From the NCBI GenBank assembly GCA_030620655.1, contig JAUXEH010000033.1, positions 1 to 14,617 of the forward strand: a DNA stretch of 14,617 bases, read 5' to 3'. This document shows, one piece after another, positions 6,282 to 13,778 of this stretch (positions are counted from its first letter, which is position 1; each line of letters starts with the position of its first letter). Made by a program: the position numbers and the translations under genes. Origin of the DNA: Candidatus Aminicenantota bacterium (lineage in GTDB: Bacteria > Acidobacteriota > Aminicenantia > Aminicenantales > Aminicenantaceae). The notes beneath the pieces were generated by a model. It made no database searches. It was not told the origin of the DNA and saw only the letters and a program-made list of their open reading frames with translations.

Positions 6282-6310
6282 TTGAACCGTCACGCCAAAT
6301 AGACTACAAT
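6282..6310 (+). promoter_or_regulatory. Candidate sigma70-type promoter of the glycan operon
   Basis: TTGAAC (6282-6287), a 17-base spacer and TACAAT (6305-6310) lie just before the ATG at 6331. An inverted repeat, CAATCC (6265-6270) and GGATTG (6279-6284), overlaps the -35 box and could be an operator. GAGG at 6319-6322 serves as ribosome binding site. The call was made by eye. Confidence 0.5.
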
Positions 6311-6330
6311 GCCCAATTGAGGTTGAGTCG

Positions 6331-8295
6331 ATGACCAGTAGCCGAGTACTGACCGGGATCGTGGTCTGCGCTCTGTTCCTGTCCTGCTGCAGCCCCAAGG
6401 CTCCCGAGCCGGCCGACCTCATCCGGTTCATCGACGCTCTGACGGAAGAGAACATCGTCCGGTCCCCCCTCCGGGGCACCACAGCGCCGCCGGAAGGGCC
6501 GGACCTTCGTTATCCCGTTAAGTCCATACCTCTTGAGGAGGCGAGCATCTCTGTAAATCCGCTGGGCCTTAAACGCAGGCTCCGGCTGGAAGGGACGGAA
6601 CGGAACACACTCTTTGCCCCGCCGTACTCTGAGTATGCCTTTGACGTGGACCTGGCGGCCGACTCCGTGCTTGAATTTGCGGTGGGGATCCTGCGGGAGG
6701 CCGGCCCAGATGGCCCCGCGGCGGCGGTGAAAGTGGGGGAGGCCGGTGTTGATTTCCGGGTGGAGCTGGAGATCCAGGGCCGGAAGAGGACCCTGTTCCA
6801 GAAGTACGTGACCGAGCCTCCGGCCGCAGAGGTGCCCGGGATCCAATTCGCCCGCCACCGGATGGAGCTGCCCTATGACGCGGAGAAAGCGCGCCTGATC
6901 TTTATCACTAGGGGGGAGAGCACCTGCTCATCTTTTTGGGCCAATCCCGTTCTATTCCGGAAGGATCGTTCCGGAGTCAATGTCATCCTTATCTCCATAG
7001 ACACGCTCCGGGCCGACCACCTGGGGTGTTACGGATACCAGCGAGACACCAGCCCGCACATCGACGCCCTGGCGGAGGACGGAATCCGGTTCGCCAATGC
7101 CTACGCCTCCTCCTCCTGGACGCTGCCCTCCCATGTGTCGCTCATGACCTCCCTGCACGGCGTGCATCATCAGGTCTACCACGATGATGAGCGGATGGAT
7201 CCGGAGCTTGTCACCCTGGCCGAGCTGTTCCACAGCCGCGGTTATTCCTGCGCCGCCTTCACCGGAGGCGGGTTTGTGAGCCCGGCCTACGGATTTGCCA
7301 AGGGATTCGACACCTTCGATGTAGGGTCGGGCGGCGTCTTCCATCAGGATTCGGCTGCCCGGATCCACCGATCAGTGTACGGCTGGATCGACCGCCATCA
7401 GGACCGCAGCTTTCTCCTGTTTTTGCACACCTACCAGCCCCACAGCCCCTATTCCTGCCCCTTGCCCTACAAGACCATGTTCCTCGATGAGAACTCCTTG
7501 TTCGGGCAAGTCGACCTCTTCCATCATCTTGGAGGGCGGGAGAATCTCTATAAGTCCCTGCCTGAAGCGGAGCGCCAAAACCTCATCGACCTGTATGACG
7601 GCGAGATCCGATATGTGGACGACCGGCTCATCGGGCCCTTGGTTGCCCAACTCAAAACCCTGGGTTTGTACGACCGGACCCTGATCGTCTTCCTCAGCGA
7701 TCATGGGGAGGAATTCTTCGACCACGGCGCCTGGGGGCACGGCCAGAGCCTGTATGACGAGCTATTGAAGGTGCCCTTGATCTTAAAGCTGCCGGATTCC
7801 GCGCACAGGGGCGCGCATCCGGAGACGATCGTGTCCTTAGTGGACGTCATGCCCACCCTGCTCGAGGCGATGGGGTGGGACATTCCCCTCCAGGCCCTGG
7901 ATGGTCGCAGCCTGTTCCCGGTTTTGGAGGGGAAAGAAGCGGGGGACAGGATTTTCCTGGCCGATATCGGGAACAATATCCTGGGGTCTCACGTCCCCAG
8001 GAAGGTCGCCACCAACCGGGGCAGGATCAAGATGATCCTCAACGAGGGCTTCACGCCCGAGGATCTGGAGTTTTTCCGCTTCGCGCCGCCTCAGCGCGGA
8101 CGGGCCGAGCTGTTCGACCTGGCCGCCGACCCGATCGAAAGCCGCAGCCTCGCCGACCAGCAGCCCGGCCTGGCCAACGAAATCCTGCGCTGGATCAACG
8201 ACTTCTATACCGGCGCCCGCAAGGCGCAGACCCAAAAGGCCCGGATCGACCAAAGCGTGCGTGATCAGCTCAAGGCCCTGGGCTATATCCGGTGA
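6331..8295 (+). CDS. Lipoprotein sulfatase-superfamily hydrolase/transferase with Thr nucleophile
   Basis: The 654-aa protein has a lipoprotein-type signal ending LFLSCC, with Cys19 or Cys20 as lipid anchor. Residues of roughly 25-215 form a beta-rich domain I do not recognise. A sulfatase/alkaline-phosphatase-superfamily domain (pfam00884 type) occupies about 218-560. Metal residues are visible: Asp224 in ISIDTLRADH and Asp457-His458 in LSDHGEE. The nucleophile position reads SSWTLPSH with Thr264 where true sulfatases have Cys or Ser in CxPSR, so formylglycine maturation is not possible. Thr nucleophiles occur in phosphoglycerol and phosphoethanolamine transferases of this fold. The C-terminus ends in LKALGYIR, common in this subgroup. 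It opens an operon with glycosyltransferases, which suggests a role on a surface glycan or its phosphate substituents. Confidence 0.85.
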   Translation: MTSSRVLTGIVVCALFLSCCSPKAPEPADLIRFIDALTEENIVRSPLRGTTAPPEGPDLRYPVKSIPLEEASISVNPLGLKRRLRLEGTERNTLFAPPYSEYAFDVDLAADSVLEFAVGILREAGPDGPAAAVKVGEAGVDFRVELEIQGRKRTLFQKYVTEPPAAEVPGIQFARHRMELPYDAEKARLIFITRGESTCSSFWANPVLFRKDRSGVNVILISIDTLRADHLGCYGYQRDTSPHIDALAEDGIRFANAYASSSWTLPSHVSLMTSLHGVHHQVYHDDERMDPELVTLAELFHSRGYSCAAFTGGGFVSPAYGFAKGFDTFDVGSGGVFHQDSAARIHRSVYGWIDRHQDRSFLLFLHTYQPHSPYSCPLPYKTMFLDENSLFGQVDLFHHLGGRENLYKSLPEAERQNLIDLYDGEIRYVDDRLIGPLVAQLKTLGLYDRTLIVFLSDHGEEFFDHGAWGHGQSLYDELLKVPLILKLPDSAHRGAHPETIVSLVDVMPTLLEAMGWDIPLQALDGRSLFPVLEGKEAGDRIFLADIGNNILGSHVPRKVATNRGRIKMILNEGFTPEDLEFFRFAPPQRGRAELFDLAADPIESRSLADQQPGLANEILRWINDFYTGARKAQTQKARIDQSVRDQLKALGYIR

Positions 8296-8306
8296 GGGAG
8301 AAAACG

Positions 8307-8519
8307 ATGACGAAATTTCTGGAGATAAAGTGCTTGAGCCCCGAGGAGCAGGAGAGGGTCGAAAAAGAGATCGACGAAGCCATCGCCCGCAGGATCGAAG
8401 AAGGGATCCTGACTGAACGCGAGATCCGGGAGATCGTTGAGATGAAACTCCGCCCTCAGCTGGATATCCAGGATGTCCAGAGCGTCTACGAAAACCACCT
8501 GTTCAGAGATAAGAAGTGA
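8307..8519 (+). CDS. Small helical protein, 70 aa, unknown function
   Basis: A 70-aa charged protein begins at the ATG at 8307, 11 bp after the sulfatase-fold stop, with GAGGGAG (8294-8300) as ribosome binding site. It is rich in Glu, Arg and Ile with heptad-like spacing, for example SPEEQERVEKEIDEAIA, so it should be almost all helix. It has no signal, membrane segment or cysteine pair. I do not recognise the family. Being sandwiched between the sulfatase-fold gene and the coiled-coil gene, 19 bp before the latter, suggests the two helical proteins may interact. Codon use looks like its neighbours. A GTG at 8292 would add five residues but overlaps the previous stop and has no better site. 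Confidence 0.65.
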   Translation: MTKFLEIKCLSPEEQERVEKEIDEAIARRIEEGILTEREIREIVEMKLRPQLDIQDVQSVYENHLFRDKK

Positions 8520-8538
8520 CGGGAGGGGAGAGAATACC

Positions 8539-9180
8539 ATGGCCGAAGAAGACAAAAAAGAGCTAGGCGGATCCCACGGCATCCGCATCGACTATGACAA
8601 TCCCGATGTGGAGGACATCATGGGCCAGATCCGGGAAGGGATCGCGTCCCGGCCTGAGGCCGCGAGCCCGGCCGCGGCGGTGGAACCTCAACCCGAGCCT
8701 CCCTCTCCTGTGCCCCCTCCGCCAGAGCTGGAGCCGCTCCCGCTGTCCGGGGCAAGAAGGCTGCTGCTGAGGCTCATGCGGCCCTTCGCCCCCCTCATCA
8801 AGCTCCTGATCCTGCCGGTCCATCAGGACTTCCTGGAGACCGTGCACCGCCTCGACCACACCAACCGCCGTCTGGATTTCCTCTTCAGCCGCATGGAACT
8901 GGAGCTGAACCGCCTCGGTCAGGAGCTCGACCGCACCGGCGAAGCCATAAACCGGAAGGCGGATGAGGCGCACCAGCGACTGGACAAGGCCTTCCACAAC
9001 CTGGGCCGGACCATGGAATACACGAAGCTCCTCCACAGCCTGTCCCACAACATGGTGGTGGAGCTCAGCAAGCTGAAGATCGAAGAGGAGGACATCAAGG
9101 TCAAGGCCCGGATCCTGGATAAGGATTTCGAATTCCTGCGCAGCAAGGAGAGGGCTCTCGAGGAACGGGTCATGAAATGA
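8539..9180 (+). CDS. Pro-rich/coiled-coil protein of a glycan cluster, unknown function
   Basis: The start at 8539 follows GGAGGGGAG (8522-8530) with eight-base spacing and gives 213 aa. The layout has four parts. An acidic N-terminal motif IDYDNPDVEDIMGQIREGI (17-35) comes first. A Pro/Ala/Glu linker (about 39-68) follows, then an amphipathic or hydrophobic helix (about 71-94) rich in Leu and Arg. A long helical region to the C-terminus is predicted coiled coil, with many Leu, Arg and Glu. No catalytic motif is seen. From memory, similar VEDIM-QIR starts precede methyltransferase or glycosyltransferase domains in O-antigen clusters; here the catalytic half is missing. An ATGA overlap couples it to the first glycosyltransferase. 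A scaffold or membrane-peripheral adaptor is an inference. Confidence 0.65.
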   Translation: MAEEDKKELGGSHGIRIDYDNPDVEDIMGQIREGIASRPEAASPAAAVEPQPEPPSPVPPPPELEPLPLSGARRLLLRLMRPFAPLIKLLILPVHQDFLETVHRLDHTNRRLDFLFSRMELELNRLGQELDRTGEAINRKADEAHQRLDKAFHNLGRTMEYTKLLHSLSHNMVVELSKLKIEEEDIKVKARILDKDFEFLRSKERALEERVMK

Positions 9181-10349
9181 AGGCCGCATTTGTGGTCCAG
9201 CGCTACGGCCTGGATATCAACGGCGGGGCGGAACTGCACTGCCGGTGGGTGGCCGAGCACATGCGGAAGCACTGGGAGACGCATGTCTTGACTACCCGGG
9301 CCAGGGATTACATCACCTGGAAAAACCACTACCCGTCCCGGCGGGAGGAGGTGAACGGGATCCAGGTGCTGCGCTTCCCGGTGGCCCGGCCCCGTGATCC
9401 TGAGCGCTTCGGCAGACTCCAGAGACACATCCTGGGCAACGAACATTCCCTCCAGGACGAGCTGGAGTGGTTGAAGGAAGAGGGGCCGCATTCCCCGGAC
9501 CTCATCGAGTACATCCGCACACACGAAGGATCGTACGACTTTTTTGTGTTCTTCAGCTATCGGTACTATCATTCCTTTTGGGGGGTCCGGGCCGTTCCCC
9601 ACAAGAGCATCCTGGTCCCGACCGCGGAGCGTGATGCCGTCATCCATCTCCACCTGTTCAAGGACCTGTTCCGGGCTCCGAGGGCGTTAGCCTACAACTC
9701 GGTGGAGGAACGCGACATGATCCAGACCCTGTCCGGCAACGCCTCCGTGCCCTGCGAGGTGGTCGGCGTGGGTACGGAGATCCCGGAAGCCTATTCCGAG
9801 GCAGAGTTTCGCAGCGCCTACCGGCTGGAGGGGGATTACCTCATCTACATCGGCCGCATCGACGAGAACAAGGGGTGTCGAGAGCTCTTCGACTTCTTCC
9901 TCCGTTTCAAACAGGAGACCGGGTCCGCCATCCGGCTGGTGCTGGTGGGCAGCAGCGTCATCAAGATCCCCCTGCATCCGGACATCGTGTATCTCGGATT
10001 CCTGTCCGAACAGGACAAGTTCGCCGCCCTGCAGGGCGCCCTGCTGATGTGCATGCCTTCGTTCTACGAGAGCCTCTCCATGGTCACGCTGGAAGCCTGG
10101 GCCCTGGGCAAACCCGTGCTGGCCAATGCCCGCTGTGATGTGCTGCAGGGTCAGAGCCGCCGCAGCCGGGCGGGTTTGTATTACGGCAGCTATGAGGAAT
10201 TCCGGGATGCGCTCCGCCTGATGCTGGCCGACAAGCGGCTCAGGGAGACCATGGGTGCGCACGGGCAAAGGTATTTTGAGGACCACTATACCTGGGACGC
10301 CATCGAGGGCAAATACTTGGACCTGGTCCGGCGTGTGGGAGAGGCTTAG
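9177..10349 (+). CDS. GT4-like glycosyltransferase A
   Basis: This 390-aa GT-B fold enzyme should transfer a sugar from a nucleotide-sugar to a growing glycan at the cytoplasmic face of the membrane. The N-terminal domain opens with FVVQRYGLDINGGAELHCRWV, the Gly-Gly loop near the acceptor cleft (read around residues 5-24 in parts). The C-terminal donor domain starts near LIYIGRIDENKG. The donor motif E-x7-E is Glu298 and Glu306, in YESLSMVTLEA. There is no signal peptide. Sequence, length and even the motif numbering match the last transferase of the cluster (12513-13697), so the two are paralogs. Start and stop overlap the coiled-coil gene and closely abut the next transferase. The sugar is unknown. 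Confidence 0.88.
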   Translation: MKAAFVVQRYGLDINGGAELHCRWVAEHMRKHWETHVLTTRARDYITWKNHYPSRREEVNGIQVLRFPVARPRDPERFGRLQRHILGNEHSLQDELEWLKEEGPHSPDLIEYIRTHEGSYDFFVFFSYRYYHSFWGVRAVPHKSILVPTAERDAVIHLHLFKDLFRAPRALAYNSVEERDMIQTLSGNASVPCEVVGVGTEIPEAYSEAEFRSAYRLEGDYLIYIGRIDENKGCRELFDFFLRFKQETGSAIRLVLVGSSVIKIPLHPDIVYLGFLSEQDKFAALQGALLMCMPSFYESLSMVTLEAWALGKPVLANARCDVLQGQSRRSRAGLYYGSYEEFRDALRLMLADKRLRETMGAHGQRYFEDHYTWDAIEGKYLDLVRRVGEA

Positions 10350-10351
10350 GT

Positions 10352-11419
10352 ATGGAAGTCCATCAGTTCGCTACCTCGCTCACCTACGGCGACGCCATCT
10401 CCAACGAGATGATGGAGATCCGCTCCGCGCTCCAGGAACAGGGGCTGCGCTCAGAGATCTTCGTCCGGTTCCATGACCCGCGCATGGCCCGGCATGCCCA
10501 TGATTACCGGGAATACAGGCGGTTCAGCCAACCGGATAACGTCGTGATCTTCCATTTCTCCATCGGTTCTCCCGTCTCCAAGCTCTTCTTCCGCATCCCG
10601 GACCGGAAGATCATGATCTACCACAACATCACGCCCCACACGTTTTTCCTGGATCATCACCGGATTCTGGCCCGGGAATGCTACAAGGGGCGGCTGGAGT
10701 TGAACCTGTTCAAGGAGAAGGCAGACCTGGCCCTGGGGGATTCCGAATTCAACCGCCGGGAGCTGGAACAAGCGGGATACGCCCGGACCGGTGTCCTTCC
10801 GCTCCTGCTGGATCTGGCCAAATTCGATCAGCCGGGCGATCCGGTCGTGCCGGAGATCTTCAGCGAGCGGAAAACGACCCTGCTGTTTGTGGGCCGGGTG
10901 ATCCCCAACAAGAAGTTCGAGGATGCCATAAAGTGCTTTTACTACTACCGGACATGGTTCGATCCCGATTCCCGGCTTATCCTGGCCGGTGATCATCGGG
11001 GCATGGAGCGCTATTTCGCGGGCCTGCAGAGGCTGGTGGAGGACCTGGGCCTCCGGGATGTTCATTTCACCGGCCATATCCGATTCGCCGAATTGGTCTC
11101 GTATTATGACCTGGCCGATGTCTACCTGAGCATGAGCGAGCACGAGGGCTTCGGTGTCCCCCTCCTGGAGGCGTTCCACAAGGGGATCCCCGTGGTCGCG
11201 CATGCGGCGGGGGCCGTGGAGGAGACCATGAACGGGGGAGGGATCCTCATCCGGGAGAAAGACCTTTTCAGGACAGCCGGCCTGCTGGACACCCTTCGGC
11301 AGGACTCCGGGCTGCGCCGGGCCGTCATCGAATCTCAGCGGACCGCGCTGAAGCGGTACAAAAGGGACAACATCGTGCGCATCTTGGTGGAACACATCGA
11401 GCGGGTGGGGCAGGCATGA
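10352..11419 (+). CDS. GT4-like glycosyltransferase B
   Basis: The 355-aa GT-B enzyme differs from the flanking pair and resembles the next gene. Shared landmarks are HQFATSLTYGDAISNEM at the start, IMIYHNITPHTFF in the acceptor domain, ALGDSEFNRRELEQAGYART, the inter-domain LLFVGRVIPNKKFEDAI, TGHI and SMSEHEGFGVPLLEA. The E-x7-E pair is Glu265 and Glu273. It has no signal or membrane segment, so it is likely cytoplasmic or peripheral. It begins 2 bp after transferase A and overlaps transferase B' by ATGA, so it is made in the same translational unit. The donor and acceptor cannot be read from the sequence. Confidence 0.88.
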   Translation: MEVHQFATSLTYGDAISNEMMEIRSALQEQGLRSEIFVRFHDPRMARHAHDYREYRRFSQPDNVVIFHFSIGSPVSKLFFRIPDRKIMIYHNITPHTFFLDHHRILARECYKGRLELNLFKEKADLALGDSEFNRRELEQAGYARTGVLPLLLDLAKFDQPGDPVVPEIFSERKTTLLFVGRVIPNKKFEDAIKCFYYYRTWFDPDSRLILAGDHRGMERYFAGLQRLVEDLGLRDVHFTGHIRFAELVSYYDLADVYLSMSEHEGFGVPLLEAFHKGIPVVAHAAGAVEETMNGGGILIREKDLFRTAGLLDTLRQDSGLRRAVIESQRTALKRYKRDNIVRILVEHIERVGQA

Positions 11420-12492
11420 GGATCGACCAGCTGCTCCCGGCCTTCCACCGCGGTGACGCCATCGGCGACACCGCGTTTCACATGAAGAAATTCCTGAATA
11501 CGCGGGGATTCGCATCCGAGATCTACTGCCTGGACCGGGATCCTGGCCTGGAAGACGACTCCCGTCCTTTCGAGTCCTTCCCGACCCCGGGGCCCGGGGA
11601 TGTGACCCTCCTGCATTTCGCGCTCCCGTCCCCGCTGACCCCGGCCTTTGCCCGCCTGCCCAGCCGCAAGCTGCTCCTGTACCACAACATCACTCCCGAA
11701 CGCTTCTTCGCGCCGTACAGCCAGGAGATGGCGCGCATCTCGCGTCTGGGGAGGGACGAGCTAAACACACTGGCTCCGGTGACGGATATGGCCCTGGCCG
11801 ACTCCGAGTACAACCGCCGGGAGCTGGAGGCGGCCGGATTTTCCCGCACCGCGGTTTTTCCTTTGTTCGTTGATTTTACCAAATACCGGAAACCGTACAG
11901 CCGATTCATTTTCGACCTTTTCCGGGATGACCGCCTCAACATCCTGTTCGTCGGCCGGATCGTCCCCAACAAACGGATCGACGAGCTGATCAAGGCGGTT
12001 TTTTATTACAAAAAACACATCTCCCCCCTGGTGCGCCTGATCGTGGTGGGGAAGACCGCCTCCCTGCCTGAATACTATGATTCCTTGGTCCGGCTGGCGG
12101 ACGAGTTCTATCTCAAGCCCGAGGAGATCTGTTTCACCGGCCATATCCCTGATGAGGAGCTGTTCGCCCTCTACCGGGCCTCCGACGTCTTCCTGAGCCT
12201 GAGCGAACACGAGGGGTTTGGGCTGCCGTTCATCGAAAGCATGGTGTTCGAACTGCCCATCCTGGCCTACAATTGCACGGCCGTCCCCTTCACCCTGGGG
12301 GGAGCGGGGGTCATGATGCGCACCAAGCCGGTGGAGCGGGTGGCGGAACTGGTCCATGTCGTGGCCAAGGATGATTCTTTGAAAAAAAAGATCCTTGGTG
12401 GGCAGAGAATTCGCCTCGAGGAGTACCGCGAGCAGGATCTGGAGCAATATCTGCTAAAAAACCTCACAAGTTTGACCGGAGGAAACGACTAA
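11416..12492 (+). CDS. GT4-like glycosyltransferase B' (paralog of B)
   Basis: The 358-aa GT-B enzyme is closely related to the preceding gene. It has DQLLPAFHRGDAIGD at the start, LLLYHNITPERFF, MALADSEYNRRELEAAGF, ILFVGRIVPNKRIDELI, FTGHI and SLSEHEGFGLPFIES. The E-x7-E pair is Glu266 and Glu274. The ATG overlaps the transferase B stop by ATGA. Runs of AT-rich codons around 11850-12030 and 12370-12480 are less GC-biased than the rest of the cluster. The next gene begins 20 bp further on. A local duplication followed by divergence explains the B/B' pair; each probably adds a different residue or linkage. Confidence 0.88.
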   Translation: MRIDQLLPAFHRGDAIGDTAFHMKKFLNTRGFASEIYCLDRDPGLEDDSRPFESFPTPGPGDVTLLHFALPSPLTPAFARLPSRKLLLYHNITPERFFAPYSQEMARISRLGRDELNTLAPVTDMALADSEYNRRELEAAGFSRTAVFPLFVDFTKYRKPYSRFIFDLFRDDRLNILFVGRIVPNKRIDELIKAVFYYKKHISPLVRLIVVGKTASLPEYYDSLVRLADEFYLKPEEICFTGHIPDEELFALYRASDVFLSLSEHEGFGLPFIESMVFELPILAYNCTAVPFTLGGAGVMMRTKPVERVAELVHVVAKDDSLKKKILGGQRIRLEEYREQDLEQYLLKNLTSLTGGND

Positions 12493-12512
12493 ATTTGTAC
12501 CCATAGGAAAAG

Positions 12513-13697
12513 ATGAAGGTTGCATTCGTCGTACAGCGCTACGGCAAGGAGGTCATGGGCGGTTCTGAGCTGCACTGCCGTCAGGTGGCGGAGCGCCTGA
12601 CGGCCCACGGATACGACTGCACCGTCTACACCACCACTGCCATGGACTATGTTACCTGGAAGAACGAATACCCGCCGGGAGAAAGCCTGTTGAATGGAGT
12701 GGTCGTGAAACGGTACCCGGTCGATAAAGAGAGGGATATCCAGGATTTCAACCGGTTTTCCGACTGGATCTTCGCCCATCCCCACACCCGGGAGGATGAG
12801 ATCGATTGGATGGACCGCCAGGGCCCCTGCTGCCTGACACTCCTGCAGGCCCTGGAAGAGGAGCTGTCCGACCACGACGTTTTCGTCTTCTTCACGTATC
12901 TCTACTACAACACCTACTGGGGGCTCCAGCGCGTGCCTGGGCGGAAAGCGCTGGTCCCCACGGCCCATGACGAGCCCGCCCTGTACCTGGACATCATGCA
13001 GGAGGTGTTCGCCGCTCCGGAGGCGTTTGTGTTCAACACGGTCGCGGAGAAGGATATGCTCGCCCGGCGCTTTTCATTTTCCGGGAAATATCAGGACATC
13101 GTAGGGGTCGGAGTCGAGATCCCGGAGGCGGTTGATGAGAACGCCTTCCGGGATAAGTACGGCGTGACGCTCCCCTTCCTCCTATACGCGGGCCGCATCG
13201 AGCCCGGCAAAGGGTGCGGCGAGCTCATCGAGAATTTCCTGATTTTCGCGGAGACTCATCCGGACCTGGACCTGGTCCTGATCGGCAAGCGGCTGATGGA
13301 CATCCCTGAGCACCCCCGGATCCGGTATCTGGGCTTCGTGTCCCCCGAGGAAAAGAACGCGGCCATGACCGCGGCGGCCGCCACCGTCCATCCTTCCCAC
13401 CTGGAGAGCCTGTGCATGGCGGCCCTGGAATCCCTGGCGGTTCAAACCCCGATCCTGGTCCAGGGACAGACCGATCCGCTCAGACAGCACTGCCTCCAGG
13501 GGAGCTGCGGGCTCTGGTACGGTGACACCCCGGAATTCGCTGCGGCTGCAAACCTCCTGCTGGGCGACGCCCGTCTGCGTGATTCCCTGGGACGGAAGGG
13601 TCTGCAGTATGTCCGCGAGAACTATGCCTGGCCTCGCATCGTGGACAAGTATGAGCGCCTCTTCACGCACCTGACCTCGGAGGAGGCGCCGGCATGA
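12513..13697 (+). CDS. GT4-like glycosyltransferase A' (paralog of A)
   Basis: The 394-aa GT-B enzyme mirrors transferase A across its whole length. Both begin AFVVQRYG with Gly-Gly-x-Glu-Leu-His-Cys-Arg. Both contain DY-TWKN-YP, FVFF-Y-YY, LVPTA, VVGVG/IVGVGVEIPEA and the donor segment PSHLESLCMAALES (here Glu298 and Glu306 form E-x7-E). AGG at 12505-12507 provides a modest ribosome binding site before the ATG at 12513. It is the last transferase of the run. A small gap of 81 bp separates it from the MglA-like gene. Substrate is unknown; as with A, transfer to a lipid-linked or surface glycan is inferred from the cluster. Confidence 0.88.
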   Translation: MKVAFVVQRYGKEVMGGSELHCRQVAERLTAHGYDCTVYTTTAMDYVTWKNEYPPGESLLNGVVVKRYPVDKERDIQDFNRFSDWIFAHPHTREDEIDWMDRQGPCCLTLLQALEEELSDHDVFVFFTYLYYNTYWGLQRVPGRKALVPTAHDEPALYLDIMQEVFAAPEAFVFNTVAEKDMLARRFSFSGKYQDIVGVGVEIPEAVDENAFRDKYGVTLPFLLYAGRIEPGKGCGELIENFLIFAETHPDLDLVLIGKRLMDIPEHPRIRYLGFVSPEEKNAAMTAAAATVHPSHLESLCMAALESLAVQTPILVQGQTDPLRQHCLQGSCGLWYGDTPEFAAAANLLLGDARLRDSLGRKGLQYVRENYAWPRIVDKYERLFTHLTSEEAPA

Positions 13698-13778
13698 ACG
13701 GGACTCAGGCGGAGGGGCTCCCAGGGCGAGCGCCATTTGACTCCGTGACTCGAATTGTGTTAAGAAAGTAAGGAACCG

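Noticed and set aside
10451..11515. 354-codon open frame on the minus strand across transferase B
   Set aside because: It is the mirror of a well-supported glycosyltransferase and lacks its own motifs or ribosome binding site.
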